From Echria macrotheca (taxonomy: Eukaryota > Ascomycota > Sordariomycetes > Sordariales > Schizotheciaceae): a stretch of 64,000 nucleotides of DNA. The stretch spans positions 1,798,001 to 1,862,000 of the forward strand of contig MU839831.1 in the NCBI GenBank assembly GCA_030411725.1. The letters are read 5' to 3'. The position numbers and the translations under genes were made by a program. This document shows positions 21,690 through 33,525 of this stretch, piece after piece. Position 1 is the first letter of the stretch, and the number at the start of each line of letters is the position of its first letter. The notes below the pieces were generated by a model. It saw nothing but the letters and a program-made list of their open reading frames with translations, was not told the DNA's origin and ran no database searches.

Positions 21690-24416
21690 GACGGCGTCAA
21701 CAAAACTGACAAAGGAATGACTGGAGTGAATTACTCAACGACAACTACCTCAACGAAGGCATACGAAAAGAGACAACTTATCCAGTCCATACCTAGGACC
21801 TCCGGGGTATTTCAACAAAAGGAGTACGAACTGCTCAGATTAGACAGAGTCAAGGTAACCATACAACCATGATTTCCGGCCAAATAATAGCCCAGACACT
21901 ATCATGGGGGGGCCTTCACTCTCCGAGACAACATTTGGTCTCGGCGGGAGGCTGCTTGCCCGCGGACGATATGGGAGAGCTCCTTCATGCGTAGACCAAG
22001 TGGTACGATCCCATCACCAACACGGAGCCAAACAAACCCCTTTCGTGATCGGTAAGCAAGGGTCAAAAGCCACCAGGGCTCTTCCCGGCTGCGGTTCCCC
22101 AAAGCAAAGACAAGATGACCATGCACAGATATCAAGGTGGTTGTTCGACAACAGACACCCTTATGATAGCAGCGTCCCCGTATAAATCTCCGTATCGTGC
22201 TCCGGGGCTGCTCAATGGAGAGAGGCGCAAGCTGAGCAAGTCAACATCGAACACAGCAGCGGCGGCTTCCATGGCCCACAACGCTTCTCGAAATTAGTCG
22301 ATTTCAGATTGATGACGGGCCAGCGGCTGAGAGTCAGGGCTGCAAGACAGATGCAACAATATCTGGCACCTCGACATCGTAAAGGTTCCCTGCTTTGTTT
22401 TTGCCCTCAGTAGCCCATGGAAATTACGTTTCAAGACAATATGGCAATGGCCCCGTCTCAGTCTGGTAACGCAGACGTCCAGGGGGGGAGGGGAAACGCA
22501 GCCTCAGCTGGACGGCGAGATGGGATATTGACTCACACACAGGTCGGAGGCGAGGCGCGTCGCACATAACCCAGCGCCTCGCGATCGTGCTCAATCAGGA
22601 GCGAGATCTCTGGTGGTGTGTGTTCTGCGGCAGGACGAGGCGAGGAGTGGCAAGAGACGTCGAACCCGGTGTGTAAGCCGTTGTTGGTCGTTTTTTCGCT
22701 GCAAGTCGGGGTGCGTCATAGGTTGCTCTCGCGACGGGCGGGAGGATGGATAGGGCCGCCCGGTGGCCGCCGGAGATATTCGGGCATGGGGGAGGACTGC
22801 GGCCGGGTCGTCTGTCGTTGAACCAATAGCGCGCGATCGACAGCATGCATCGCCAAGTTTATTTCATGCCGGTCCCGCGTTCCCGCACAGCTCGCTCATT
22901 CGTCTCCCCCCCGTTGTGCCATACGCGCGGAAAGCGTTAGCGAGCTGCCTTGTGACTTGGTGTTGATTTTCAATCGCTGATGTCGTTACCTTTGATCTGG
23001 GTCCCGGGGCTAGGCTGCTTGGGAGCGGAAGAGGGTGGTGCTGGCGCGCTTAGGTAAATCTGGGGTAATGCTGAACAATGTGCATTTGCTGCTGGAGTTG
23101 AGAGAGGATCGTGGATGAGGGAGAGGAAAAACTCGGGTTTAGTGACGAATATCGAAAGGAAAGAGAGTCGTATCCGTGGACCCCGAACAGCGGACTCGAG
23201 TGCCAGAGCAGGGAATTGTTTAGTTGGGCAGGTTTGCCACCAACTACCTTAGGTAACAACTGCCAGGCACCGGCGCTGCCGCAGCGTCTCGTCTCGCTGC
23301 TGCGCACCTTCCCACGATGCGTTTGGTCGGGATTACCAGGAACCGCACAGGCTGAGACTTGGAAGGTACGTCCTGCGGTGGTTGCCGGCTGGCCAAGCAA
23401 CCCTGGCGGTACCTCAGCAAATTCCCACTTCCCACCGCTTCAACGTGACAGCCTTGACATGCTGCTGCTTCCCCAGGCCATTTCTCATTGCTTGGCCTCC
23501 CCAGAGCTAATTCGGGCGTGCTGCGGACTTCGTCTCGTATCTTCCCGCTTCTTTATCGGATCCATCCCAAGCTGGAAACTGGCCGACAACAATTGTCGTG
23601 GTCAACTCTCAACCACAGCCTCTCGTCGTTGTTTGCCGCTCTCACTCAGATTTGTGATACATATCACAGCCCCTTTTTCCATCATGTTCGTCGCCGCCGC
23701 TTCCGTCCGTCGGTCAAGATGACTCGGACGGCCGGTGACCTGGTGTCCGGGAAACGCCATATGTGTTCTCTTTATCTGTACGAAGGCAGCCTCTAGAGCT
23801 TGAGCTCATGGAGTTTTCTTTTCTTTTTCTTGGCCTGTGACATCCACTCACGCCGCCGGCCTGCATGTATGTAAGCCGATCCGGCAACAATTCCATCAGC
23901 CTTGCCCCGTGTAGTAGACGACATCGCTTGTGAGTTGACCACCTCCACGCCTCCTTTACAGATAATGGAACCTTCTTGCATACTTTCATAGTCATCTATG
24001 CACAACCTTTTTCCGCCCGTTTAGTCGCCGCCCGTTTAGTCCATAGCCCAAACCACTCAACATGCATATGTCGCCATGCTACGCCCAACACTTAAGGCGG
24101 TAGACAGGGAGGTGTAGACGGATCGCCGATGAGAGAGAGACCCCTAGCTCTTTCCAACCAATCCCGCATACGTCTTTCTGTGCCGACTTGCCGTCCACGA
24201 TAGGAAAAGGCTTCGTCATGCCAGTGTCGAGGGGTTGCTGAACTTTTGCACGCTATAAGACACTCCTAGACAGCAAGCAAATCAGGAACTTGACCTCGTC
24301 GGGTGCTGGCATATAAAAAGCAGACATCCGGACAAACAGCCATGCCGGAATATCGGCATCTTCTCCCCATCCGGGCGTGTTCTCTACCGTCATATCACGC
24401 CCATACACACCCGAGT
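21690..24416. other. Gene-free spacer, 2.7 kb
   Basis: Divergent 5' regions of the GPI-protein and questin-oxidase-like genes. It contains the palindrome variant TACCTTAGGTA near 23245, TACCTAGG at 21790-21797, and a TATA element at 24311. No protein-coding region was recognised on either strand. Confidence 0.5.
24311..24320 (+). promoter_or_regulatory. TATA element upstream of questin-oxidase-like gene
   Basis: ATATAAAAAG lies 22 bp before the first in-frame ATG (24342) and 97 bp before the ATG at 24417. Transcription starting 30-60 bp downstream of the TATA would begin at or after 24342, which favours the later start codon. Confidence 0.5.
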
Positions 24417-25739
24417 ATGATAGTGACTTACAGCATGGGGCAGCAAGTTTCACGGGCCGCGTTCGATGGTCTCCTGACAAAGACACACGTCCAGCATGCC
24501 CTGATACAGCCGGACGGCCGTCACAATGACGTCCCAACGGTATGATATCCTCAAGCATTACAAGTTATTAATAGACTGACACATTTTACTAGGCCCTTGC
24601 TACTCTGGTCATGTTGGATGGCACGTCGGCTCAGCTTCAGGCTGTGTACGAGTCAGAGAGTGCCGGCCTCAGAGCCTGGGTACCATCCCCGACAAGTATA
24701 ACAGACCTAGAGGCAAGAGGTCGCCTCGTAGGTGATGTTAGGTAAGCGCGTTCTTGCTTATTTTGCGGCAAGCCCTCCCTTTTCTAACAGTTTCAGGTTC
24801 CAACGCGCCTTCATGACCTACTTCAGCATGGACAGCGTGAACAGGTTTGGCGGCAATACCCGAGGCCTGGTACTTTCTCACCTGCTCACGGGTCCCAAAC
24901 CTCTGATTTACGGTCTCTTCGCGGGGCTGGGACGGCCTCTGGTATTCCTGAGTGATTCCATGGAGCTTCTGAACCCTCTTATGGCGGTCCAGTCACTTAC
25001 ACTGGCGGCCGTCGATTGGGTGGATCCCATCCATGAGCTCCTGTCACATCCGCAGCTGGCCATACCAGCCGGCGAGGTCCTGGCTCCGGATCAGATTCTC
25101 GGGCGCATTGCCTACGACGGACGTCTGGGAGGGCTCATGAAGTCGGGTCCCGGTTTTCATGGCGTATCGCAGATCTTCACGAACTCCTTCGCTAAGATTG
25201 CCGTGCTCGAATACGTCCATCGACTTGACTGCCGTGACCCGCCGAGGCTAGTAGAGCAGCTATCCCAGCTCTCGGTGCTGCTTGTCTGCGGCGTCCACAA
25301 GCCCGACAAACCGGCATTTGACTTTTACCTCAGCTGTGTTCCGACGTGGGTCAATAGCCTGAGGGTTTTGCTGCCGAATTTTGACGACCAAAACGACAAG
25401 GTCAAACTCATCCGTGGCGTGTGGCTACTGATAGTCCTGGCTTACATCACGCAGCTCCGACCAATCACAGACGAGAGGCTTCTCTTTTCGGAAGGCCAGC
25501 CAGAGAGTCTCAGCTGGGACAATGTTTTTGCTGATTTCCGCAGGCAGCAGGATACCCTGCAAGAAAACGTCAAGGATCTGCAGCTCCTGAGGACGCTGCG
25601 CAGTCTATGGGAGCTCAGCAAGATCTACGATAGGGAGAGGGTACTGGGTCTGAGGGCTGCATGGAAGCTTGTGTTACATTGGCAGGGGTGGACGGGGCTA
25701 GGGGCTGAACGGGAGGAGACGCTCAACATTAGACTATGA
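24417..25739 (+). CDS. Questin oxidase-like protein (DUF4243 family)
   Basis: Exons 24417-24539, 24593-24741 and 24797-25739 give 404 aa. Intron signals are GTATGA...CTAG and GTAAGC...TTTCAG, the second with a CTAAC branch site. The pattern fits the questin oxidase family, which includes the Aspergillus Baeyer-Villiger-type enzymes of questin and aflatoxin-type pathways: an N-terminal H-N-D-V-P segment followed by LATLVMLDGTSAQLQAVYE, then FQRAFMTYF, then GPKPLIYGLFAGLGRP preceding an Ala-rich helix. In well-studied members several His residues occupy these positions. Here the core PLIH-type motif reads PLIY, so catalysis may differ. No polyketide synthase or other cluster gene is adjacent. 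The start could also be 24342 or 24435. Family placement is moderate. Confidence 0.68.
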
Positions 25740-28700
25740 TTAGGCAACTGTAGACTGGCACTACTGTTGAGTTTCCTCTTTGGGCTGTACATGGGCGGGG
25801 GGGTATGGATACTCGACTAGGCGGATCGACATATAGGTACAGACAGATTGTAGGAAGGAAAACGCTCCGCTTTGTCATGGATCGTCCGGATTCGCGATGA
25901 GACATCGGCTTGTCCGATCATAGCACCAGAAATGGAATGGAAGAAAAGAAATGGCATCATACCATGTTGTTCCATGACGAAAGATAGTCGGGGTGTCGAA
26001 GGCGAGATATCCCCGGCCTCGGGCGATATTTTAACGACCGGGTCAAAGGAATTAGAAACCGAGGAGTCCGGCGTTGACAAATCCATGATTTGGGCACCTG
26101 TAACTTGGGTGATGCCGAGTTGGTATCAAAGATCTAGATCATCAGCATTTGCAAGCTACTAGTTGCCAAGTTTCTCCAGATATTCCTGCAGGAATACAGT
26201 TCCTCTTCTTGTCATTGCCTTCCGGACTGACTAATTAGGGCGCTTGGCAAGTCTGTGGATTACTCAACATACCCAGGGCCGACTGGGCATTTTCTCTCCC
26301 AAGAAAGTGAAGCCCGAGGCTGCTGTATACTCGACAAGGCGGAAGATGATGAGAGAGAGGTCGGGGATGATCAGACCACGCGTCGAATCGACAAGTTGAG
26401 TCCTCTGTGATGTCTTCGGAGTTTAGCTGACCCTCAGTCATCCTTGAGATTTCCATTCCTGCCCTTTTGGAAATCAAAAAGTCGGCTATAGAGTTTTTTG
26501 AGGTTAAAATCAACAAAAAAGTCTCGAATAGTCGAACGGACAGGTGGAAGGTTAGGTGTAACTAATGATGAGCTGTTGATTACTCAGGACCCAACCATGT
26601 CATTCACCCCGTGGCTGGCTGATGAGCCTGCCCCGCAAAAAAGGGGAAAGGTGGGGACAAACAATCCCCCTGCCCCGAGCCCGAAAAATGAAACAGCACC
26701 CCCAACCCACAGCCGGGCCGCGCACAGGGCGGACAAAGCGCCGGGGCCCACTGCCGGCCTCCCCCCGCTGCTGTGGATAGCTCACCGCCAAGCCTGAGAA
26801 CGGACCAACAGGATCGCTCAAAAAGGCAGCAACATCTAACAAGCTTTTCGTCAAATACTTTTAATCGCCGACTTGGCGGAATATGAGAAAAAAAATACCG
26901 AAGAAAACATCCGAAGATGGGTGACAAGAAGCTGAAAAGACGGTGAAAGTAACAACACCACAAACGTCGGGTTGATCCCGAAAGTGCAGCGCGTCCGGCA
27001 GCAAAACCAAAGGGCACACACCCGGGGCCCCAGCCCCACCATCCCGTGTCCACACCGATTCCGTTCCGACCGCTCTTCGGATGGCTCCTTCCTCTCAAAA
27101 CCACAGCAGCAACACCAAAGGACAAAACATTGATTATTCATACTCCAAGCGCAAGCGGTTAGGAAATTTCGGCGATATGGGACATGCCGTTTTTTCTATC
27201 CATTACTCCAATCGCGATTCCTCGCGTTCCTATTGCATCCGAGCGAACCCGCGCTTCGGAAGGAAAGAGAACAAAACGCGAAGCCGAAGCGAATTCGGGA
27301 GTCCGGTGATTGCGCCGCAGAACCGGCGGAAATGTCCAAATCTCGAGATGCAAGCCACACCTTTTCTGGAATTGTGACAAAAGTCGGCACAACCAATCGG
27401 CTTGATTTGACAACAAGGCTGCCGATTGCATCACACCACACATGGTCACATGCGCTTGCTTCTCGGTATCGGGATATCGGGATTGATTCGCTCTCTCTCG
27501 CTCTCTCTCTCTCTCTCTGTATTGCAAACTGATAAACGGGGGTTCTGTGATAGGTACCCGAATATATGCGAGACGGCTGACGGGCATTTGTGATGTTCTT
27601 CCCCCCCTGTGATGGGTGTTTTTTGACAGCGTTATTGGATTGCAGCTTACGAGCTTCTTGTTCGGGAGATTCGGGCGGGAAAATGCACCCCAGACATCTC
27701 CGCGGCGGTTTCCTTTTAATCCGCATCGCTCATCACTCATTCATCAATCTTCGTCTCATGTGTTTTCCAATGTTTCACAGGCATCTCTTCAACCCCGCTC
27801 TTTGGTGCCTTTTGTCGTCTTGAACCTTGTTTTCATGATACTTCTCGGCGATATCTTATCCAAACATGGGGGGAAATCCATCATGATCTGTGCCGTGTCG
27901 GATTTCTCATGTTTTGGGGAGGATTTCTGTGGTCCCTTGGATTGTCCTTCTCCTCATTCTCCGCTGGACAAGCATTCTCGATCATATCATTTGTACCTAG
28001 TCAGTATTCACTTGAACACACGACGAGAAACCGCAATGACGATGTGGATAACTTCCATGTCGAGAGGGAGGTTCTTGTCATCTTTATATCTACACCACCA
28101 ACATATATCCCATCCAAGGGTAACATACCCGATAACATCCCTCACGGTGGTTTCATTATTGCCACGGCTATGACGTCTTTGCAACAGCCACCAGAGCCAG
28201 GGACCAAACTTAGGTAGTCGAATGGGTAGGTAAGGTATCCCATTCTCCCGAAACCATCTGTACGTCCGATCGTGATGGGCAACCGTAAATGCCGGTCAAC
28301 CTACATCCCGAAAAGAAGGGAGACAACACATCGTAGTCCGCATATGAGGGTCCAACACATGCAGCCACATCTGTCGCATCTCCCCCAGGACCCTCCTCCC
28401 GAGAATGAATAGCTTCCCGGATATCCCATTTCATCCATCCGGCCAGAAAGAAGCTCCCACAGCTCCCATAGCTCCCGAAGCTCGTTGAAATAGAAGCACA
28501 GGGGAACCAACCAGAAGGCAGCGTTCATAACGTCATCCGGTGGGAGACTCACACCGCAATCATCACTTGCATTCCGCATCAAAACCTCATCAACAGATCC
28601 CCTACTTTTTGCAGTCACACCCTTCCGCGGAGAATCAACGGAGATCCCTCGCAGGCAAAGCACGCTTTTCCTCAAAAAAATCTGAAACCAAAGCAAAAAA

Positions 28701-29788
28701 TAAAACGGGCCGGGTGGTGGTTGTCAACACAATCCTCAAATGTGATCATCACACCTTATACCTCCCCCGCCCCCGGAACATAAGAGTCAAACACTTGTCT
28801 GTCGTCCGTACATGTAATTAACCGGTATCTCACTCCTACATTCTACCGCTTTACCTACTCGGTACCTCCCATCCTCCATAGGGCTGAACAGGCCTACCCC
28901 GAGTGTACTTCTTCTCTCATATCTACCTAGGTCCGTCAGCCTTGCTTCCCTAGGGTACCAAGAAAATCTAGCCTGATCCGTATTAGGAAACCTTTTCCGA
29001 CTTTTCCCCGTACACCGTACACACCTTACACACCCTAGACATACACTTATCTATCCCATACCTAGCTTACCTAGGTAAAGGTAAGCAGAACCAAAAAAAA
29101 TCCCTTCCCTTGCCAAGAGAGAGAAAGACGTCAATACTAGTATATACACAAACACACACAAAGCCCTCCGAACTATCCCCGGCTTACTTTCGCCTTCTTC
29201 CGGGAAGGCTATCATCATCTCATCACCTGCTAGCTAAGCTTTTGTCATGAGGATGGATGGCCATCTAATAGGGGTAGTACCCACTCCCCAGTCCCACCCC
29301 CCAGAGCCAGATACCTTGTAATCTAAAGAAGTACTCTTGATATACTTTTCCAAAAAGAAGCTAGATATATATGCTTGTAAAACCCATGCCTACCTACCTA
29401 GGTAACCCACACACATAAGAGTTTTATTCTTATAAAGGCTAGTCTAGTAAAATAGTTCCGGCACGAGCTATACGCCAAGGTCTCGAATATACGGCCGGGA
29501 GACGACCCAATATACATCATTTCCTGGAGATGAAAGTTAACAAAGGCCACAACTCGATTGAGAACGTCTCCTTGAGTCCATTGCTACTGCTAGTCATATA
29601 ATGGAGCATTCGTGTTGGAATATGTAGGTACTTGGAATTTATCTCAAGGGGGGATGTGCATACGGATCAACAGGCGGCACGGGTGCAGCCCTATCAGACA
29701 ACCATCAGAATCTTTCAATAAACACAGAGGCAAATCCGGAGAGATGATATTGATGATGCCAAGTCCCGTGTGCATGTCTGTGCTAGTT
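25740..29788. other. Gene-free spacer, 4 kb
   Basis: Open frames are short and none resembles a known protein or carries clear splice context. The half from 28800 to 29450 is rich in TACCTAGG-type palindromes (28924, 29068, 29395). Shorter items include A- and T-runs. It could hold leaders of the flanking genes or non-coding transcripts. Confidence 0.5.
27488..27520. repeat. CT microsatellite
   Basis: A (CT)n run interrupted by G, reading as CTCTCTCTCG units followed by eight or more CT units. Located in the gene-free spacer; likely length-variable. Confidence 0.8.
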
Positions 29789-31708
29789 CTAGTAATAACC
29801 CGCCCCCTGACTCCAACTCCCATTAGCAAACCACGTCCCTGCCTCGGTATACTCGACAGTCCGCCCCGCTGGACCCGCGAACCCGAACCGGAAATACTCC
29901 GGTGTCTTGCCCACGCCGCCGCCCCTTGTCTTTATCCACGTAAACACCTCGGCATCCTCATAATCAACAGAATAATCAAACGTCTCTGGCCGCCCTCGGT
30001 CCGCCCAGCAGCTCCGATACCTCTCCACGTCGTTGACCAACACGCTGATCCCGCTGACCGCCTGCTCTGTAACCTGTTCCGTAGATAGCGCCGCCCACTT
30101 GAAGGAGATGGTCCAGTTCCCTGACTCCGGCGTGTAGATCAGAGGCGGAACCACCTCGGGCAATGGCCATTCACTGAATCGAAGTGGCGCGGGTCGGATG
30201 ATACTCTCAAGTCCAAGCGACGCAACATGACGCAGAAAGAGGCCTAGCAACAGCCCTTGAACGATTAATGATAGCCGAGTCTGTGTGCCTGTCATCGGGA
30301 GGAGGGCTAGGGCGATCAGATATCCCGGGATGCGTAGCTCCATATTCCAGAAAGGCAGACCCAATTTCAAGCCGGCCAGGGCGACGAAAAGGGCTGAATA
30401 GCCCCAGATAGCGAAACGTAGCTGTCCCGGGCTGTAAGGCGAGATACGAGGGAGCAAGGTAACAGTACACAGAAACCCCAATGCCAGGAGAATGCCGCCG
30501 AAATAAAGCAACCACATCGCAGCTCGGCTGTCTCCTGAGAGCTCTGGCAGTTTTGGTCCCACAAGGGCACCAATCCATGCCATCCCCAGCCAATACATCG
30601 TCTTCTCTACCTGAGCGCGGAGATCAACCAGTGCTGAACGCACGCAGACGAGATAGATAAGTGCTGCGCAGGAGAGCGACGGCAAAAGGCGTTCGGCACA
30701 CAAGGATACAAGTTGGGGTAGGATAGTGTCCGAGAGGCCAGTAACCGCTGGAGCCTCGGTGATCAGGGCAACATGAGCGAAGATGGCGACGAAGGTAGTT
30801 AGGAAGAGGGTCAATGGCGAGGTGGTAAACATGGATAGGGTGATGCTGCAGAATAGTGAGACGGCGAGCAAGAGACCTCGAAGATGGTTGCTCGACCGAA
30901 TAGTCGTGTCGTTGGATACGGAGAAGGATAGCGGAAAGTGCGAGTCAAACGCGAATGATTCGACACCGTGCTGGTGTGAAGAGAAGTAGCCGTAGTAGTG
31001 TCCGACGAGCTTGACGACGCCGAGCCCGCCATTGGAATTGTCAACGACACCCGCATGGATAGCTGCGCTGCAGATATAGGAATCGCCGCGGTATATAGGC
31101 CCCCCAATGACTGGCGTCTGGCTGGTGATGTTCAGCGGGCCGACGTAGTGCTGGGTAGGCTCTGGGGTATGAGCACATTTGGCCGGACAGCGGAATGAAA
31201 AGGAAGTGTTCAAGAAAGGGCGGCACTGTAAGCCGTCGAGGCCACAGTCGTTTCTTGGGAGCCAGAGGCTGTCGTTGCAGACGAGTTGGCGCACAGGGTT
31301 TCCTTCCGAGTTGGTAACAGCCCCTTTTTCTCGTGCTAGCAGCAATGCGAAGACTGCTGTCCAGATGGCGAGGAAGATGACCAAGCCCACGTTCCTCTCC
31401 CATCCGCTGGGAATAACTCGGTCCAGTAATCGAATTGGTGACTCTTGAACTGACGGAAACAGAGGCTTTATCTTCAAGGTCTTGCGGGACTGATGTGGTT
31501 GGTCGTCCCAATGGAGAGGTGGTACATCCCTTTCCAGTGGCTCATGAGAGGCTCGATTGCTTGGAGAACGTTGGGATATCTCGTCCAGCTCGAACTGATC
31601 GAATTCCTCGCCACTTAGAAGCTGTGCCTCCTCATCCGCATCGCTGAGCCGGCGTTGTCCATTCCCATGGACGGTTCTCTCATTATCGTCTAAACTCGTC
31701 TTTTCCAT
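29789..31708 (-). CDS. LCCL-domain multi-pass membrane protein
   Basis: Intronless, 639 aa from the ATG at 31708 (the codons just upstream offer only TTG). The first ~100 residues are acidic and polar, probably cytosolic. One membrane helix follows at about 105-125 (VGLVIFLAIWTAVFALLLA). Next comes a Cys-rich lumenal part with the LCCL core YRGDSYICSAAIHAGVV and NGGLGVVKLVGHY, around 200-260, and then about seven more hydrophobic helices to ~residue 485. The C-terminal ~130 residues are polar with possible N-glycosylation sites (NWT, NGS). This order (TM, LCCL, polytopic region) is typical of fungal LCCL proteins, whose function is unknown; the LCCL fold is thought to bind carbohydrate or lipid. 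Confidence 0.9.
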   Translation of the reverse strand: MEKTSLDDNERTVHGNGQRRLSDADEEAQLLSGEEFDQFELDEISQRSPSNRASHEPLERDVPPLHWDDQPHQSRKTLKIKPLFPSVQESPIRLLDRVIPSGWERNVGLVIFLAIWTAVFALLLAREKGAVTNSEGNPVRQLVCNDSLWLPRNDCGLDGLQCRPFLNTSFSFRCPAKCAHTPEPTQHYVGPLNITSQTPVIGGPIYRGDSYICSAAIHAGVVDNSNGGLGVVKLVGHYYGYFSSHQHGVESFAFDSHFPLSFSVSNDTTIRSSNHLRGLLLAVSLFCSITLSMFTTSPLTLFLTTFVAIFAHVALITEAPAVTGLSDTILPQLVSLCAERLLPSLSCAALIYLVCVRSALVDLRAQVEKTMYWLGMAWIGALVGPKLPELSGDSRAAMWLLYFGGILLALGFLCTVTLLPRISPYSPGQLRFAIWGYSALFVALAGLKLGLPFWNMELRIPGYLIALALLPMTGTQTRLSLIVQGLLLGLFLRHVASLGLESIIRPAPLRFSEWPLPEVVPPLIYTPESGNWTISFKWAALSTEQVTEQAVSGISVLVNDVERYRSCWADRGRPETFDYSVDYEDAEVFTWIKTRGGGVGKTPEYFRFGFAGPAGRTVEYTEAGTWFANGSWSQGAGYY

Positions 31709-32299
31709 ACCCAATGCGTGCTGATACAGAGAGGACTCTCTTTTGTTGGTAGGAGGACGCCGACCCTTCGGACTCTGAACTCAGGAGGAGCTTGAAGACG
31801 AAATTGTGTTACACGTCAGGAGACTGACTTGGGAAAGCAGATGCTCAGTGATTTCGGATGGATGCAGAGACGAGGAAACCACTAAAAGAATGAGGTAACT
31901 GCGGCCGAGTACAAGAGCGAAAAGCACCGGATCCACCGGCCAGTCGACATCGAACGAGGAAGCTGCGATCTGAGTGGAACTCCGCTGAGGACAAGCCGGA
32001 AGGATCACCCCTGAATAGCTGGTGGAACCGTAGCTGGGGCTGAACGACACCGCGCACCTTGGCAAGCTCGTCATGTTGCACGAATCTGTTTTCGTGGATT
32101 GGACTAAAACATTGGCAGCTCTAATTTTCCCGCCGTCATCGAGGTCATGCTGCTGGATGCCCAACGGTCCCAGCTATCTCTGCCACTCTACATCTATCAT
32201 ACATCCAACCGACATCGAAGAGCGGAATTAGAATACAGTAGAAAACCCAGTATGGTACAACAAAAAGAACTTCTTCCGCTTCGCTTCGCCTTTCGCCGC
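31709..32299. other. Spacer between LCCL-protein and MAM33 genes
   Basis: Head-to-tail spacer on the minus strand, holding the LCCL gene promoter and the MAM33 3' end. No coding potential was recognised. Confidence 0.55.
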
Positions 32300-33209
32300 T
32301 TAAGCATCAACGAATCCCTTGACATTGTTGAGCCAGGCAAGGTACTCCTTCTGCTCCTTCATGTCCATGTAGTCAGGGGCAAACACGGCAAGCGCCTGCG
32401 TGATGCCGCGCTCCTCCAGGTACCGCTCCATGAGAATCTGGAGATCCTCGTCCAGGCTTCCGAAGGGGGGTCCAGGGTAGACCTCCTGAGAGGCATGTGC
32501 AGCGTCGGCCGTCTTGCCATGGGCCAGCTTGGCGTCCTTGTAGTAGAAGAGGTTTTCGACGACAATGGCGCCGTCCTGAGCAACTGCCTCAATCGTGAGG
32601 GCGCCCTTACCCGGCTTCTCGACAACAACATTCAGACGGCACGGAACAGGCGGCTCCTCTCCCTCGAGACCATCCTCGGCCTCCTCGGCCTCGCGCGAAT
32701 CCTGTCGGCCCTCGGTGAGGTCGTCACCCAGCGCTGAGTCCTCATCGTACATTTCGGGGTCGTAATTTTGGAGATCGGCAATGGAGAATGTGACGGTGAT
32801 CCTGAAATATTGGTTAGAGTAGTCCCAAGTCGCCATGGCTGTGGTGTGCTTACTTCTCATTGCCGTAGGTACGGGTCAGCACCACCTCTTCCTGGCCAGG
32901 AATATCCACAATCTCGAACGGCCCGTTCTGGAGGAAGTCCTTGACGCTAGCGGGCATGGGCTCGTTCTCTTGGACACTCTCCTCAAACTCGATCTCGCTG
33001 GCCAGCTTGGCTGACAGCTCTTCGCTCGTTTCGCTTTCAGCTGCCCTCCGGAAAACCGTGGTAGAGAAGGCTGAGGTCTGCTGGGGGCGCACGAATGCCG
33101 TCGGGCGGGCGGTTCGGATGAGGGAGCTGCGTTGGCATCTGGCTACCGACGAGGATGCGCGCGACAGGGCACGAGGCGCAGAGCGCGCAAAAGCTCTTAG
33201 GGACATCAT
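32300..33209 (-). CDS. Mitochondrial acidic matrix protein, MAM33/p32 family
   Basis: Exons 32854-33209 and 32300-32801 join across a 52-nt intron (donor GTAAGC, acceptor TTTCAG) to 285 aa. The N-terminus is Arg/Ser/Ala-rich without acids (MMSLRAFARSAPRALSRASSS), a standard mitochondrial presequence of about 50 residues. The mature part is acidic and shows the p32 features: ELSAKLASEIEFEE near the start, a beta region FEIVDIPGQEEVVLTRTYGNE, an acidic loop around residues 140-180, and a C-terminal helix LQILMERYLEERGI...FAPDYMDMKEQKEYLAWL. Yeast MAM33 and human C1QBP form doughnut trimers that support mitochondrial translation. The gene is divergent from NOP9, 316 bp apart. Confidence 0.93.
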
Positions 33210-33525
33210 CTTCGTATGGGGTGAGATGGAGGATGGATTGGAACAGGCGTGTCGAGGTGATATGGAAAGGTTGAGGAGCTGGAGCAAATTTGATGGGTTT
33301 ACTGCAAGCACTTGAGCTTGAGCTTCTGCAATTTTTTGGTCTAGAAAACTCTAGCTCTCAGCACGGGCCACAACTTTTCAGGAGGCCAATGAGACCTCCT
33401 GCGCAAATGCGATAACGATAAGAATTTCCCCTGGCAATCCAGACGAGATTGACGAGATAAGATAAGAATTTTTTAAATCTCCCACCGAGATCCCCCACAC
33501 CATCAACTCTCCAACCACAGCAACC
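33210..33525. promoter_or_regulatory. Bidirectional promoter MAM33/NOP9 with tandem GATA sites
   Basis: 316 bp between divergent start codons. GATAAGATAAG at 33456-33466 contains two overlapping GATA-factor sites, about 60 bp before the NOP9 ATG. The adjacent A/T run AATTTTTTAAAT may be the nucleosome-depleted core. Co-control of a mitochondrial-translation factor and a ribosome-biogenesis factor would be sensible but is inference. Confidence 0.5.

Noticed and set aside
15249..25739. A secondary-metabolite cluster made of decarboxylase, surface protein and questin-oxidase-like gene
   Set aside because: No backbone synthase, no dedicated regulator or transporter nearby, and wide spacing; proximity alone is not enough.
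27616..28173. 185-codon open frame in the 4-kb spacer
   Set aside because: Ser/His/Leu-rich without any motif, starting in a T-rich run; looks like chance.
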